Source: a virus. Taken from it: 64,000 nucleotides of DNA. The stretch covers positions 1 through 64,000 of the IMG/VR virus record IMGVR_UViG_3300022743_000002; one strand, 5' to 3'. The notes under the pieces were generated by a model, which was given only the letters and a program-made list of their open reading frames with translations, did no database searches and was not told where the DNA came from. The translations under genes were made by a program, and so were the position numbers. Every line of letters starts with the position of its first letter. The first letter of the stretch is position 1. Shown piece by piece: positions 7,462 through 16,807 of the stretch.

Positions 7462-9096
7462 TTAAGCGTAGACTCTATCCTGCTCCGCCACCAAAGACAA
7501 ACTAATAGCCTTTGATCGAGTCAGCGTTCCAGTTGCAACCACAAACTTGCCAGAACCGGGGCGAATACCGATGAGTGTAACAGCCCTGTCGGTCGCTGCG
7601 GTAGCCCCGCCCTGCACGTTTCCGTCGTAATCGTAGGTAAATCCGATACTTGCTGCACTGATAGTGCCTGTGATCGGTGAACCAGAGGCGTCGTTCACAG
7701 TGATGGCACCAGATTCGCCGTAGTCGTTGCCTGCTCCGGGAGGTGCAGTGAACATCAGGCGGTAGCTCGAACCTGCACCAACCAAGGGCGCATTGAACGA
7801 GATGGTTCCTGCGGAAGCATAGGGGTAGTCACGGGTGGCAGCCGTGTTGTCGTAGCTGGTGAAGCTGTTGGTATCAGAGGCTGAGTAACCCATGATGGTC
7901 ACGCCCGAGCCGCCGCCGTTGGGGTTGGTCGGTGCGTAGAAGCCGGCCTTCAGTGCAGAACCGACGAAGTTCAGCAGCAGGGATGCAGTCTTACCGGTCA
8001 CCGAGCCGGCAGAGGCCAGGCCGTTGATGTTGCTGTTCTGACGCAGTTGGTACTGAATCTTGGTGTAAATCTGCTGCAAGCTGGCCGTAACAGGCGTTGC
8101 GCGTTGCAGCGTGAAAGACAGACCCGATGCCGAGCCGGTAACGGCCACAGTCGTCGTGATGCTGGTGGCAGTGGGCGTACCAGAGATGGTGTAGGTGCCC
8201 TTGCCTGCGCCCTCGTGAACAATCAGTGTACCGCCAGTGTAATTGGCACCTGTGATGCCGCCAGCAGCCGTGGTGAAGGTCGTTGTGCCGTTCGACACGC
8301 CATCCACGCCAGAGTGCGTGCCAACGTCAACCACGATACCGAAGTCACGCGGGGAACCTGAAGTGTCAATGTCCTTGCTGAAGGCCGTGGCGAAATACTT
8401 GACGTTGATTTCACTGTAAGGTGAGGCAGTAATGGAGGCATCTGCCACCGTCACGTCCAAGTCGGTTTCGTTGTTCAGCAGCAAGTTGACCAAGTACGCA
8501 CCGGTGGCCGTCTTACCTGTGTCTGACAGCACGGAGTCCTTGTACTTCTTCTGGTACTCACGAACGAAGCCCTTGAAGTAGGTGCGCTTGTCGAATGTGG
8601 TCGTGGTGGCGTCAGCAGAGATGTTGCCATACACCTGAATACCTTGGTTCACCTGATCGGTAAAGGTGAAGTTGGTGGGTGCGTCGGTGCTTGCGGCTTG
8701 GTAGTAAAGCTGCGAACCAGAAGACACCACGCCCAGGCCCACAATACCCACGTACTGACGAGCAAGTACGCCGGCCGAGTTATATTCAGACCAACCGCCA
8801 TCTCGTAGCATCTGACGTGTAGCGTCATTAGCAGGTTTCCATCCAGAGTAAGTTGCACCGTCCGTACCGAATTGATACTGACCAGATAACGCATCAAGGG
8901 CGTACATTGGAAATGGACTATCCTGATACGTTGAAGTGGCCCACAAGTCAACCAACTTCGAGTACAGCGCCTGAATGGTCACGCCATCCTTCGCAATCAG
9001 GTTGCCGGCAACGTTTAGAGTAAACGTCTTGGTGGTTTCATCTACCGTAAGCTCGGTGCCCACGTTGAGTTGTGATTTTGATGTGATTTTTGCCAT
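7462..9096 (-). CDS. Large beta-rich virion structural protein
   Basis: The 544-residue product is Ser/Thr/Gly-rich and beta-structured. Its first 130 residues share the LYS-x-x-x-D-x-W-A-T-S domain of the neighbouring 178-residue protein; the middle (residues about 270-350) is an Ig-like insert and the C-terminus a lectin-like sandwich. A GGAG ribosome site precedes the ATG. It is probably a fibre, whisker or capsid decoration protein. No enzymatic motif is visible. Confidence 0.6.
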   Translation of the reverse strand: MAKITSKSQLNVGTELTVDETTKTFTLNVAGNLIAKDGVTIQALYSKLVDLWATSTYQDSPFPMYALDALSGQYQFGTDGATYSGWKPANDATRQMLRDGGWSEYNSAGVLARQYVGIVGLGVVSSGSQLYYQAASTDAPTNFTFTDQVNQGIQVYGNISADATTTTFDKRTYFKGFVREYQKKYKDSVLSDTGKTATGAYLVNLLLNNETDLDVTVADASITASPYSEINVKYFATAFSKDIDTSGSPRDFGIVVDVGTHSGVDGVSNGTTTFTTAAGGITGANYTGGTLIVHEGAGKGTYTISGTPTATSITTTVAVTGSASGLSFTLQRATPVTASLQQIYTKIQYQLRQNSNINGLASAGSVTGKTASLLLNFVGSALKAGFYAPTNPNGGGSGVTIMGYSASDTNSFTSYDNTAATRDYPYASAGTISFNAPLVGAGSSYRLMFTAPPGAGNDYGESGAITVNDASGSPITGTISAASIGFTYDYDGNVQGGATAATDRAVTLIGIRPGSGKFVVATGTLTRSKAISLSLVAEQDRVYA

Positions 9097-9104
9097 GTCG
9101 GCTC

Positions 9105-12100
9105 CTATATATAGTTTCTATCGACAAAAAGACTGACCGGTATCGTAGAGTCAGTTGTAGTGAGGGAAAGGTTGCGGATATAAAACGGCACATACCCAGG
9201 CTTAATGAAGCCAACGTCAACCGTCTGTGCTCCAGAATAGGTGTAGCCGTATGTCGTTCCGGCCATTGAATCCTTCAGGTCAAGTGTCGTTGTGGTACCT
9301 GCCACAAGCACCACAGCATCGCACCCTGTCGGCAAGCCTGTGAACGTCACTGTGTTCACGTCAAGGGCGTAAGTTGCAGCCCGGTCGGTATTGTTGGCGT
9401 TCGTGTAGAAGAACAGGCTGGTGATGGCCGTCGTGTTGGCTGTGCTGGTCTGAATCTTGATCTTCAGCGGGAAGCCAATCGTCGGGTCAATCGCTGCCTC
9501 AGACGGTAGGCGTGCAAAGTTCAGCACACCAGACACAGCCCCGGTGTTGGCAATGCTCACCACAATTGTTGTGGCATTGGTGATGCTGACCACCTTGGCC
9601 ATAGGCGCAATACCAGTGCCGAAAACGTAATCATCGACGGCCACGCCGGTCGTTGAGGTCATCGTCACGTTGGTGGTCGAGATAGTTCCACCGCCACCCG
9701 CACGAGGATAGATCAAGTTCTTGAAGGTCGTTCCACCGTCAAGGCTGTAAGTAATGTCGTAATTGCCGACCGTACCGCCTGCCATCACTGGCAGAATGTT
9801 AGGGAACGTGCTGTGCCCACGAATGTTCTTGTCTGCCGTGAAGATGGCGTATTGGCCAACCGTAGGCATATAGAGTGAACCGGCAGACGTAAAGGCTGCA
9901 CCGCCAGACAAGACAACCTGATTGGAAGTATCAGAAGTCGCCTCGTTCATCTGAATGGCCACCCGGCCATTGATCGGCGTGAAGGTCAGTGTTCCGGTTG
10001 CACCGCCTGCGTTCAAGCAGGTGAACTGGAAGGTGTTTCCGGTGTTGACGGGCGTTGCCGAAGCCGTGATCTGGGTCAAGGTCTTGACGCCAAGCACTAC
10101 AGCCGCTGCATCACTGGTCACGGTCACAAGCACTTGGTCGCCCACTCGCAAGCCGTGGTTGTTGCTGGTCACGGTACAGATCGTTGTGGCCCGGCTCCAT
10201 GCGGCCGCTGCAATGGTTGCAGGCTGCGCCGTGGTGTAGTAATCCATGAAGTGCGTGCCGTACACAGAAGTCTGTGCAGTCAACGCAGGCGTGGCTTGCA
10301 TTTGCCGAACAAAGCAGTTCAGCATTGGGTTCAGTTGAAGGCCCCAATCAGTGCCCCAAACGTCTTCGATGTAGACGTTCTTGGACGAGTTGTCAGCCGC
10401 AACCAGCAAGCCGCCGCGCAGGTGCGGTGTGTAGCACCTCTGAATGTAAACGCCGTTGGCCGCCGCAGAAGCCCCGAAGTTCACCAAGGCGTTCGCCATC
10501 GTCGGGTAATACTGCAAGTTCTGGCCGGCCGTCTGCCCGGCGTTGGTCACGGTCACTGTGAAGGTGTCAGCCGTTGGCACTGTGGCCACCGTCCAGAGAG
10601 TTGCCGTCGTTGTGGTAAGGGCCTTGGGGGCCACGTCAGAGCACATGTTGACGGCAATCAGGTCGCCCACCTTCAGGTTGTGCGCCACCTTGGTCACAGT
10701 GGTTACGGTGGTAGCCCTGGTCCAAGTCGAATCAACAAGCGGGCCGCCCATGTCAAGTGGGGCTGCTGCCGTACCAAGGTTTCGCAACTTGATGTTCTGG
10801 CAGCCGGCAACGCCAACGTTCAGGATGCCGGAGTAGGGTTGCACCAAAGACAGGCCGCCCCATGACAGGCCATCGAACTTCATGTTGTAACTGGCCGCCG
10901 TTCCCATGTCCCACACGAACATCGGGATTGCTGTAGCCGTCGTCGAGGCGATGTTGTCGTAGTAGACCGTGTTGGTCCATGTCACGCCATTGCAGCCTGT
11001 GATGAAAATACGGCCGCCGCCAAGAACTGTATCCTCGAAGGTGCAGCCGATCAGCCGGGTCATAGTGGCTGTGCCCGCCGTGGCGTTGGCCGCCTTGGTA
11101 AGCGAGTGCGACTTCAGGTTCGTGACTGTGAAGCCTGTGCAGTCTGCCCAACTCTCAACGTAAGTTCCTGCTGCTGCCTGAGCAATCCGGCTCATGGTGC
11201 AGTTGCGTATGGTGCCGCCCGCGAACATCAAATTCATGTTCAAGGCGATCTGAGTATTGGCCGTTCCGGTTTGCCCAACACCAACGTCCCACAAGGTCAT
11301 TGGGGATGCAACTTCAGAGATGGTCAGCGACTCGAACGTGGACACATACTTGCAGCTGACCGAATAGGCCTGTGCAAAACTCATGTACCAGGCGCAAGAC
11401 ACCTTGTTCATCACTACTGCGCCGCCGCCGGTCGTGGTGAAGTCGTAGCGGGTGGCCAAGGTGGCATTGGGCAGTGCGTTGGCCGTGCGGGCCGCCGTTG
11501 TGCAGCTTTGCAAGAAGACGTTGGGCACACGCAACTTTCGCCCGGCCGGCACAACGTAGCCGCCAGTGGAGTTGGTGCCGTCTGAGCCAAACGTGACAAG
11601 CCCCGCCGTTGAAATCCAGCACCACTTTCCGCGTATCGCGTCAGTCGCTATGTTGGCCAATAGTGCCGGGCGTGAACCTGCATTGGGGTAGAACTCATAT
11701 ACCGTTGCCGAGCCGCCTGAAGTCCAAGCACCTGGGTCAGCCGCCACAACCGTGAAGGTATCTGCTGTCTTGGCCGTGATGGTCAAGTCCGTGATGTTGT
11801 AACCCGAGGGCGCAGCACCTGTAATCGTTACGTCTTGGCCTATGCTAAAGCCATGCCCGGCGGCCGTGAATGTGATGTTGCCACCTGACGCCACAGCACC
11901 TGTAATGGTTGCCGCAGCAGACTGCACCCACACACCCGCCACGTAGGTCAGCGAGCCGTTTGTGGGAAGCTGGTAAGTCGAGGTGCGAGTACCGGTCGTC
12001 GTGACTCCAAGGAAGTCGTACCAAGTCCCGAGTGCAGAGAACGTACCAAGTCGGTTGCCGTTGATGGTGGAGGCTTCGTCGCCAACAATTTCAAGCCATC

Positions 12101-12572
12101 CGGGTGAATCAGCACCGGAAATGGTGAATGTGTAGCCAGCCTGTGTGAAGCTGCCGGACGTTGGGAAAGCTACGCCGTTCCAGGCTGCCACCTTGATGTA
12201 GCCCGTGGCTACGCCGGTCAAAACTGGGGCAGCCGTCACAGCAGAATACAAGCCCACCACGTAGCCTGTGGCCGAGCCGCAAGTAATCAAGGTGCCGGCC
12301 GTGATCGTTCCCGAGCCGGTGTTGAAGGGAATCAGCCGTGAATACCGCCCGTCAATCGTGACGTTGCCGCCCTTGGAGGCGTTGATGGTGATGTTGCCGA
12401 GCGACGTGGAAGTCGTGCCAGACAAGCCATAGCGGGTGTCTTGGTCAAGTGTTAAATTGAAGCCATTGGTGTCAATGGTGTCGCCGCCTGCACGCGCAGT
12501 CGCAACGCCCCAGATAGCGGCGTTACCAACATCGCGGAGCGTGGCATTTCCAGTGAGGACGTAGGCAACCAT
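9105..12572 (-). CDS. Large beta-helix-like spike or fibre protein
   Basis: This 1155-residue protein has long stretches of alternating short hydrophobic strands with G, N and T turns, the look of a right-handed parallel beta-helix. It also contains at least three copies of a beta domain built on H-[GN]-[FL]-x-[IV]-G-[QD]-x-[VI] followed by T-A-D-T-F-T-V-like strands (about residues 245-290, 640-695 and 800-860). Such proteins are surface spikes that bind host polysaccharide. It starts directly after the stop of a 57-residue gene. Location beside capsid decoration genes leaves open a capsid-borne fibre rather than a tail spike. Confidence 0.6.
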   Translation of the reverse strand: MVAYVLTGNATLRDVGNAAIWGVATARAGGDTIDTNGFNLTLDQDTRYGLSGTTSTSLGNITINASKGGNVTIDGRYSRLIPFNTGSGTITAGTLITCGSATGYVVGLYSAVTAAPVLTGVATGYIKVAAWNGVAFPTSGSFTQAGYTFTISGADSPGWLEIVGDEASTINGNRLGTFSALGTWYDFLGVTTTGTRTSTYQLPTNGSLTYVAGVWVQSAAATITGAVASGGNITFTAAGHGFSIGQDVTITGAAPSGYNITDLTITAKTADTFTVVAADPGAWTSGGSATVYEFYPNAGSRPALLANIATDAIRGKWCWISTAGLVTFGSDGTNSTGGYVVPAGRKLRVPNVFLQSCTTAARTANALPNATLATRYDFTTTGGGAVVMNKVSCAWYMSFAQAYSVSCKYVSTFESLTISEVASPMTLWDVGVGQTGTANTQIALNMNLMFAGGTIRNCTMSRIAQAAAGTYVESWADCTGFTVTNLKSHSLTKAANATAGTATMTRLIGCTFEDTVLGGGRIFITGCNGVTWTNTVYYDNIASTTATAIPMFVWDMGTAASYNMKFDGLSWGGLSLVQPYSGILNVGVAGCQNIKLRNLGTAAAPLDMGGPLVDSTWTRATTVTTVTKVAHNLKVGDLIAVNMCSDVAPKALTTTTATLWTVATVPTADTFTVTVTNAGQTAGQNLQYYPTMANALVNFGASAAANGVYIQRCYTPHLRGGLLVAADNSSKNVYIEDVWGTDWGLQLNPMLNCFVRQMQATPALTAQTSVYGTHFMDYYTTAQPATIAAAAWSRATTICTVTSNNHGLRVGDQVLVTVTSDAAAVVLGVKTLTQITASATPVNTGNTFQFTCLNAGGATGTLTFTPINGRVAIQMNEATSDTSNQVVLSGGAAFTSAGSLYMPTVGQYAIFTADKNIRGHSTFPNILPVMAGGTVGNYDITYSLDGGTTFKNLIYPRAGGGGTISTTNVTMTSTTGVAVDDYVFGTGIAPMAKVVSITNATTIVVSIANTGAVSGVLNFARLPSEAAIDPTIGFPLKIKIQTSTANTTAITSLFFYTNANNTDRAATYALDVNTVTFTGLPTGCDAVVLVAGTTTTLDLKDSMAGTTYGYTYSGAQTVDVGFIKPGYVPFYIRNLSLTTTDSTIPVSLFVDRNYI

Positions 12573-12746
12573 TTATAAATACGAAAGTTTCGGGAAGTTG
12601 GCGTCACTGAACACCATGGCTTCTAGGGTGATGGCGTCGGGCGAAATCAACCCTGCGTCAGAAAGCGACTGCGCCATGGTGCTCCAGCTCATGTCGAAAA
12701 TCCATGCCTTGATGTTGCCGAGCTGCAGGCCAGGAATTACAACCAT
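12573..12746 (-). CDS. Small hypothetical protein (57 residues)
   Basis: A 57-codon frame (MVVIPGLQLGNIKAW...) fills the gap between the spike gene and a 76-residue gene. Its TAA stop is immediately followed by the spike ATG, and GAGG precedes its own ATG. The contiguity and lack of other coding potential support it. Family unknown. Confidence 0.6.
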   Translation of the reverse strand: MVVIPGLQLGNIKAWIFDMSWSTMAQSLSDAGLISPDAITLEAMVFSDANFPKLSYL

Positions 12747-12785
12747 GACCTCATGGGCCGGCTTTTATTTGCAAGAAGGTACAGG

Positions 12786-13016
12786 TCAGAGCTTACTTGG
12801 CGCCACCAGCGTGTAGGTCGCCACGTTGGTCGTTCCGGCGGCGGCGGCGATGGCCGCGGAGGATACGCCAGCCGCCCCAATGGCGTCCAGCTTAGCCAGG
12901 ATGGCGTTCTGGTTGGTGATGATCGACTCCAGCATGTCGCCCAGTTTGGCGTTTGACGCAGCTGGCGTCGTGCGGTTCAGGTCATTCTTCAGATTTCCGG
13001 TGCCTTTGATGGACAT
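12786..13016 (-). CDS. Small head-module protein
   Basis: A 76-residue frame with an Ala-rich C-terminal half (AAIAAAAGTTNV) and a helical segment containing LGDMLESIITNQNAILAKLDAI, which could be a short coiled coil. It lies between the capsid-decoration gene and the small gene preceding the spike. A coiled-coil trimerising or assembly role is possible but not demonstrated. Confidence 0.6.
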   Translation of the reverse strand: MSIKGTGNLKNDLNRTTPAASNAKLGDMLESIITNQNAILAKLDAIGAAGVSSAAIAAAAGTTNVATYTLVAPSKL

Positions 13017-13052
13017 AATTCAATCTTTCAAAATTGGGCAGTGCCCGGTTTA

Positions 13053-13388
13053 TTACTCGGCAGCTTTGGCTGCGGCGTCAGCCGCGACCTTTTCGGCGCC
13101 ATCAACCTCGGCCTTCAGGCGATCCAGGCTCCAATTCGCCTTCACCTTGAAGTCAATTTTGGCTGCGCGCTCCAGCAGAGCAGACTTCTCAGCATCGGCT
13201 GCGGCGGCCTTGGCGGCAGCCTCCTCGGGACTCACGGCGCCAACCAATTCGTATCCTGGAATAGACGCGAAGTCATTAGCAACGGCGTCGGTGATTTCTT
13301 CGGAAACCATACCCTTGGCGTGACTGACAAACGAAACGCCATTGATTTCTTCGCTGGCGTTGGGGAGGGTGCAAATAACCTTTGCCAT
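13053..13388 (-). CDS. Head protein with C-terminal HeH/SAP-like helix pair
   Basis: The 111-residue protein has an N-terminal beta region (VICTLPNASEEINGVSFV), an Ala/Glu-rich helical linker and a C-terminal segment with the FKVKANWSLDRLKAEVDGA pattern typical of small HeH/LEM-like folds often found at the ends of phage head proteins (gpFI-like position). It follows the capsid gene after a terminator. Probable head stabilisation or completion protein. An AAGGA ribosome site precedes the ATG. Confidence 0.55.
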   Translation of the reverse strand: MAKVICTLPNASEEINGVSFVSHAKGMVSEEITDAVANDFASIPGYELVGAVSPEEAAAKAAAADAEKSALLERAAKIDFKVKANWSLDRLKAEVDGAEKVAADAAAKAAE

Positions 13389-13406
13389 GATTTTTCCTTG
13401 ATTGTT

Positions 13407-13433
13407 AAAAAGGGCACCCCGGAAGATGCCCCT
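13407..13433 (-). terminator. Terminator after the major capsid gene
   Basis: Minus-strand AGGGGCA (13433-13427) pairs with TGCCCT (13416-13411), followed by five T residues. It lies 15 nt past the capsid stop codon, limiting read-through into the next genes and fitting high capsid expression. Confidence 0.75.
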
Positions 13434-13447
13434 TGCAGGTCAATTGA

Positions 13448-14899
13448 TTACTTCGGGAGCCACTTTGCGCCGTTGGGCAAAATGTTCTTGATCACGGCAT
13501 GATGGCGACGCTTGGTGATACGCAGGTAGCCGAACATCAGCTGAGCCCAGGGAATGACGGCCGCGTTGGTTGGGTACAACGGGAACTTCATCATGGGCAG
13601 CAGCTGGCGCCAGTTAATGGCATGGTCACCTGCGCTCATGTTGAGAACGTAGGCCTTGGTGGTGCCAGGAATGTCTCGGTTGTAGTCAGTGTAGGTCGTC
13701 GTTGCGCCCGCACACGCCACACGAGCCACCAGGCGGAAGTCGTTAGCGGCGTTGGTGCCGTTCATGCGGCTGCGATAAATGGCGTAGCCGGTCTCAGAGG
13801 CACCACCGGAGCGGGTGATGGTCAGCGTAACCTTCTTTCCGGCGGCCACGGCAGTCTGCGCGGTGATACGGCCGTCAGACTGGCCGTTGGCGTTCAAGCC
13901 GGTCACCAGGTAGTAGTAGTTACCGGCCCATGCCGCGCTGAAAGAAGAACTGGCGTCACTGACAGACGCATCGATGGCCAGGGTAGGCTTCATCGCGGTG
14001 TTGGCGGTAGCCAAAGCGGAATAGGTCACCTCAAACGGCACAGTCTGGTCGCCGTCGTTGATGAACACGTCATTGACGGTCTTCACGTCACCCCAAGAGG
14101 TGCGGATACCGACCACCGGCGAGCCCAGAGAAATGCCGCCGTTGGGGACGTTGTTCAGGCTCACGCGGAACGCTGGATCCAGACCCGTATCAAAGTCAGC
14201 CTGTGTGAGCTGGCTCATGAAAATGTGAGTAGGAGTCCCGAAGTTGTCGCGACGACTCACCTGGGCGGCGGCGGCGTTCACCATGTTGATAGATGCCAGA
14301 GACTGACCAGCGGCGTCCAGAATGTTGCCGGTGTCGACCTGGCCGGCAAGGATGCCTGCAGCGATCTGGGCATAGATGCCGTCGAACTCGGTAGGCACTA
14401 CAGCGCTGTCACCTTCAAAGGAAAGGTACTCAGCATCGGTCAGCAGCTGCTTGGCGCCAGCCTGCTGCTCAATCGCTTCCGAGCTGGCGAGGTTTTGCCC
14501 AAGAGTGGACACCAGAGAAACCTGACGCTTGGTCATCAGGTACTTCACCAGGCCGACGCGGCGAGCGTAGGAGCCGGTGGACTCATTGATGATACCAGTC
14601 TCGGTGTTAGTCGAGCCACCCAGGAATCCGCCGACGCCGGACTGTTCGGTCCATTCGTCAACTGTTGCTCCGGCGCCAGTCTTGGCCAGTTCGTTGAACA
14701 GGCGGAAATGCTTGTTTTCCTGGATGGTGGCCTGCATGGTCTTATCCAGGGACTGGATGCGCAACGCAGAACCGCCAGCGAAGCCAGACACGTCAGTGCC
14801 ATAACCGGCAGTCAAAGCCTTCTGCAAATCAGCCAGGACGTTTTCACCAACTTCGCCAGTCGTCGAACGGCCAGCTGCGATATCGGGAAGATTGATCAT
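13448..14899 (-). CDS. Major capsid protein (SPO1/A511-like)
   Basis: The 483-residue protein matches the layout I know from SPO1/A511-type capsid proteins: an N-terminal delta region, then AGYGTD, an F-E-G-D-S segment near residue 160, FGTPTHIFM near 225, an Ig-like insert at about 320-430 (YYYLVTGLNANG ... YAIYRSRM ... YTDYNRDIPG), and the terminal LLPMMKFPL...WAQLMFGYLRI region. It forms the HK97-fold shell. The N-terminal 27 residues probably form a propeptide: a QKALTAGYGTD segment there recurs in the protease C-terminus. GAGG precedes the ATG. Confidence 0.88.
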   Translation of the reverse strand: MINLPDIAAGRSTTGEVGENVLADLQKALTAGYGTDVSGFAGGSALRIQSLDKTMQATIQENKHFRLFNELAKTGAGATVDEWTEQSGVGGFLGGSTNTETGIINESTGSYARRVGLVKYLMTKRQVSLVSTLGQNLASSEAIEQQAGAKQLLTDAEYLSFEGDSAVVPTEFDGIYAQIAAGILAGQVDTGNILDAAGQSLASINMVNAAAAQVSRRDNFGTPTHIFMSQLTQADFDTGLDPAFRVSLNNVPNGGISLGSPVVGIRTSWGDVKTVNDVFINDGDQTVPFEVTYSALATANTAMKPTLAIDASVSDASSSFSAAWAGNYYYLVTGLNANGQSDGRITAQTAVAAGKKVTLTITRSGGASETGYAIYRSRMNGTNAANDFRLVARVACAGATTTYTDYNRDIPGTTKAYVLNMSAGDHAINWRQLLPMMKFPLYPTNAAVIPWAQLMFGYLRITKRRHHAVIKNILPNGAKWLPK

Positions 14900-14928
14900 T
14901 TTGAAATTACCTCGTTGAAAATTTTGGA

Positions 14929-15549
14929 TTACTGCATGACGCGGGCGACGATGCTCTGGGGAATGGCTTCACCGCGGTTCAAGCAGCTTTCAGCCACGGC
15001 AATGTCTGTACCGGACAGGCGTCCTTCTTTCTGCGCGGCCAAAGCCTTCGCAAAAAACACATCGTGGCTCACGCCTGCCGGATCCGACTTCGCCATGGTG
15101 CCGGCACCAGGCTCCGGTTTCTCGACCACGGACACGACGGCTTTGCGGCCGCGGCCTTCTCCGGACAGCTTCTTGACGCTGTCGCTGAGCGACTTGATCA
15201 TCTCAGCCTGGCCTTTGATCAAGTCAATCGCGGATGCCATAGCCTTAGCCATGGTAGCCTCGCCCTTCTCGACCCGATCCTGCAGCGACTTCACCAAATC
15301 GGTGCCGTCCTGAGCTTCAACTTCCGTGCCGTCGTCAAGCGTAAACTTGAACGACTTTGCCATGGGCTTGTCGTCGCCGTCGTCGTCGCCGACAACATCA
15401 TCTGCATCACCATCCGAGCCGCCTTCCGCAGCGGCAGCTTGGATTTTTGATTCATCCTTACCGTCATCCGCCGGGAGCGCCTTGGTCATTGTTTCCTGAT
15501 CCGCACTGAGCTGACCCAGCTCAGCCATCAGCTTTTCAAATTGACTCAT
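14929..15549 (-). CDS. Capsid scaffold protein
   Basis: A 206-residue, strongly acidic, helical protein between the protease and the capsid gene, the canonical position of the scaffold. It has an Asp/Gly-rich stretch at about 45-60 and coiled-coil-like helices at 85-130. It contains five K[SA] sites preceded by hydrophobic-[AT] (TMTKAL, PMAKSF, TMAKAM, TMAKSD, FFAKAL), which I suggest are protease cuts. Its start overlaps the protease stop by 4 nt, with GGAG upstream. Confidence 0.75.
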   Translation of the reverse strand: MSQFEKLMAELGQLSADQETMTKALPADDGKDESKIQAAAAEGGSDGDADDVVGDDDGDDKPMAKSFKFTLDDGTEVEAQDGTDLVKSLQDRVEKGEATMAKAMASAIDLIKGQAEMIKSLSDSVKKLSGEGRGRKAVVSVVEKPEPGAGTMAKSDPAGVSHDVFFAKALAAQKEGRLSGTDIAVAESCLNRGEAIPQSIVARVMQ

Positions 15550-16457
15550 GACTTACTCCGTTTGTTGAGACCATTTTTCAAATCGCGCATGAAGCGCTCC
15601 ACCCACTCAGCAGCCCTATCTGGCGCCATACTGAATTGCTTGGCGGCTTGCTCGACGAGCTCGCGGGCGCCAGGGTTCTTGCCAATGCCGCCGGTGCGCA
15701 TGCGCTCCGCCAGCTTGTTCCTAAAATCAAAATAGCTATGAATTGCGCCATCCAATGACTGCACGCGCATAGCCGAGCCGCCGGCAAGGGCGGCTGAATC
15801 TGTTCCGTATCCAGCTTCGAGTGCCTTTGCGAAGTCGAGGCCATCCGCCGACCAGGACTTCGCGAACGCGCCAAGGGGGATAGTTGCGCAGGTTCCAACG
15901 TGCTGATTTACCGGCGTTTTGGAAACGCCTATATTGTTCCAGCGGACCTTGCTCACGATCGCCTTGCGCATGCCGGTCTTAGCGTCGGCGACGACGGACT
16001 TTGCCAGGACGCTGCCGCCCACCGATGGATACCAGCGCTGGGGCGGGCTCACGTCAGTGATGGAAGACCAGAAGTCATTGGCGCGCTCAGCAGCCGGGCC
16101 GACGCCAGAATAAATCTCGGCCTTGACGAACGTCGTGCCACCTTTCTGGCGCACATCCAGCGGCCGACCGATTTCATACAGTTCGCAACCAGGTATGCCG
16201 GGCCTGCCTTGGGCTGCGTTTGGCTTACCAATCAGCGTGTAGTGATCAATGTCGATATTGCCGTAGCGTTTGAAATACTCCGCACTCTCAGCCAAGGCCT
16301 TCGCAGCGATCACCTCGTCCTGCTGATCAACCCCCTCGTTGCTGGCCTCAAAATAGACGATGCGTTGCCCGCCATCCATTTGGGGCGTTGCTTTGAGCAT
16401 CGAGCCGATACTCAGGAATTCAGGGATGCCAGCAAGGAGCTGATCGTCAGTTCTCAT
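15546..16457 (-). CDS. Prohead protease
   Basis: The 303-residue product has the prohead-protease pattern: a V-Y-F-E-A-S strand (34-39), a D-x-x-D-E-V-I segment (44-50), His72 in NIDIDHY and a Ser at 137 in SITDVSPP, plausible catalytic residues of the herpesvirus-like fold. It matures scaffold and capsid. Residues about 212-250 (AKALEAGYGTD ... RVQSLDG) resemble the capsid N-terminus, so it carries a copy of a capsid-like segment. The gene lacks a Shine-Dalgarno site and is led by a GTGAC-N14-ATG element. Confidence 0.65.
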   Translation of the reverse strand: MRTDDQLLAGIPEFLSIGSMLKATPQMDGGQRIVYFEASNEGVDQQDEVIAAKALAESAEYFKRYGNIDIDHYTLIGKPNAAQGRPGIPGCELYEIGRPLDVRQKGGTTFVKAEIYSGVGPAAERANDFWSSITDVSPPQRWYPSVGGSVLAKSVVADAKTGMRKAIVSKVRWNNIGVSKTPVNQHVGTCATIPLGAFAKSWSADGLDFAKALEAGYGTDSAALAGGSAMRVQSLDGAIHSYFDFRNKLAERMRTGGIGKNPGARELVEQAAKQFSMAPDRAAEWVERFMRDLKNGLNKRSKS

Positions 16458-16478
16458 GCCGCAATGATTGCGTCACGA
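16458..16478 (-). promoter_or_regulatory. GTGAC-N14-ATG promoter-like element, capsid operon
   Basis: TCGTGAC (16478-16472), then 14 nt with AATCAT at -12 to -7, then the protease ATG. It lies just downstream of a terminator, so it is well placed to start the protease-scaffold-capsid transcript. Confidence 0.65.
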
Positions 16479-16504
16479 CTTTATTGGCGCGGCAAAGCAA
16501 CAAC

Positions 16505-16527
16505 AAAAAAGGCCGCATAAAGCGACC
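16505..16527 (-). terminator. Terminator between the cargo genes and the capsid operon
   Basis: Minus-strand GGTCGC (16527-16522) pairs with GCGGCC (16516-16511) including one T-G pair, followed by six T residues. It is 22 nt past the stop of the 85-residue gene and 27 nt before the next promoter-like box. Confidence 0.75.
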
Positions 16528-16549
16528 CTAACGCAATGAATTTACCTGC

Positions 16550-16807
16550 CTACGAGGCCAGCACAGCGTGGGCCTGCGCAATCACTTGCTCCAGCCGGCC
16601 ACGCTCCTCCACCAGGTGGGTGTACCGATCCTTGGCCGCATCATCGCCGTGCATGGCATCGGCGCGCGCCTTCTCTAGCTTTCCCTCGACGTCGGAAAGC
16701 ATATCAATTGAGCGATGCAAAATCTTTCGCTCCATCGCGTCAGTCTGAGCCGACATAGCGCCGAGCTCACCGAGTTGTCGGCGAGTGTTTCCAAGAATGG
16801 TGTTCAC
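16550..16807 (-). CDS. Small helical protein
   Basis: An 85-residue frame starting at a GTG (16807) that overlaps the TGA of the preceding secreted protein; GGAGG lies seven bases upstream. It is almost entirely helical and charged, with heptad-like spacing (LSDVEGKLEKARADA ... LVEERGRLEQVI). No family recognised. It is the last gene before a terminator. Confidence 0.65.
   Translation of the reverse strand: MNTILGNTRRQLGELGAMSAQTDAMERKILHRSIDMLSDVEGKLEKARADAMHGDDAAKDRYTHLVEERGRLEQVIAQAHAVLAS

Noticed and set aside
13499-15313. Long plus-strand open frame (604 codons) opposite the capsid, scaffold and protease genes
   Set aside because: Antisense shadow of strongly supported minus-strand genes; low-complexity product, no ribosome site. 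The same holds for the 589-codon frame at 18731-20500 and others opposite the giant genes.
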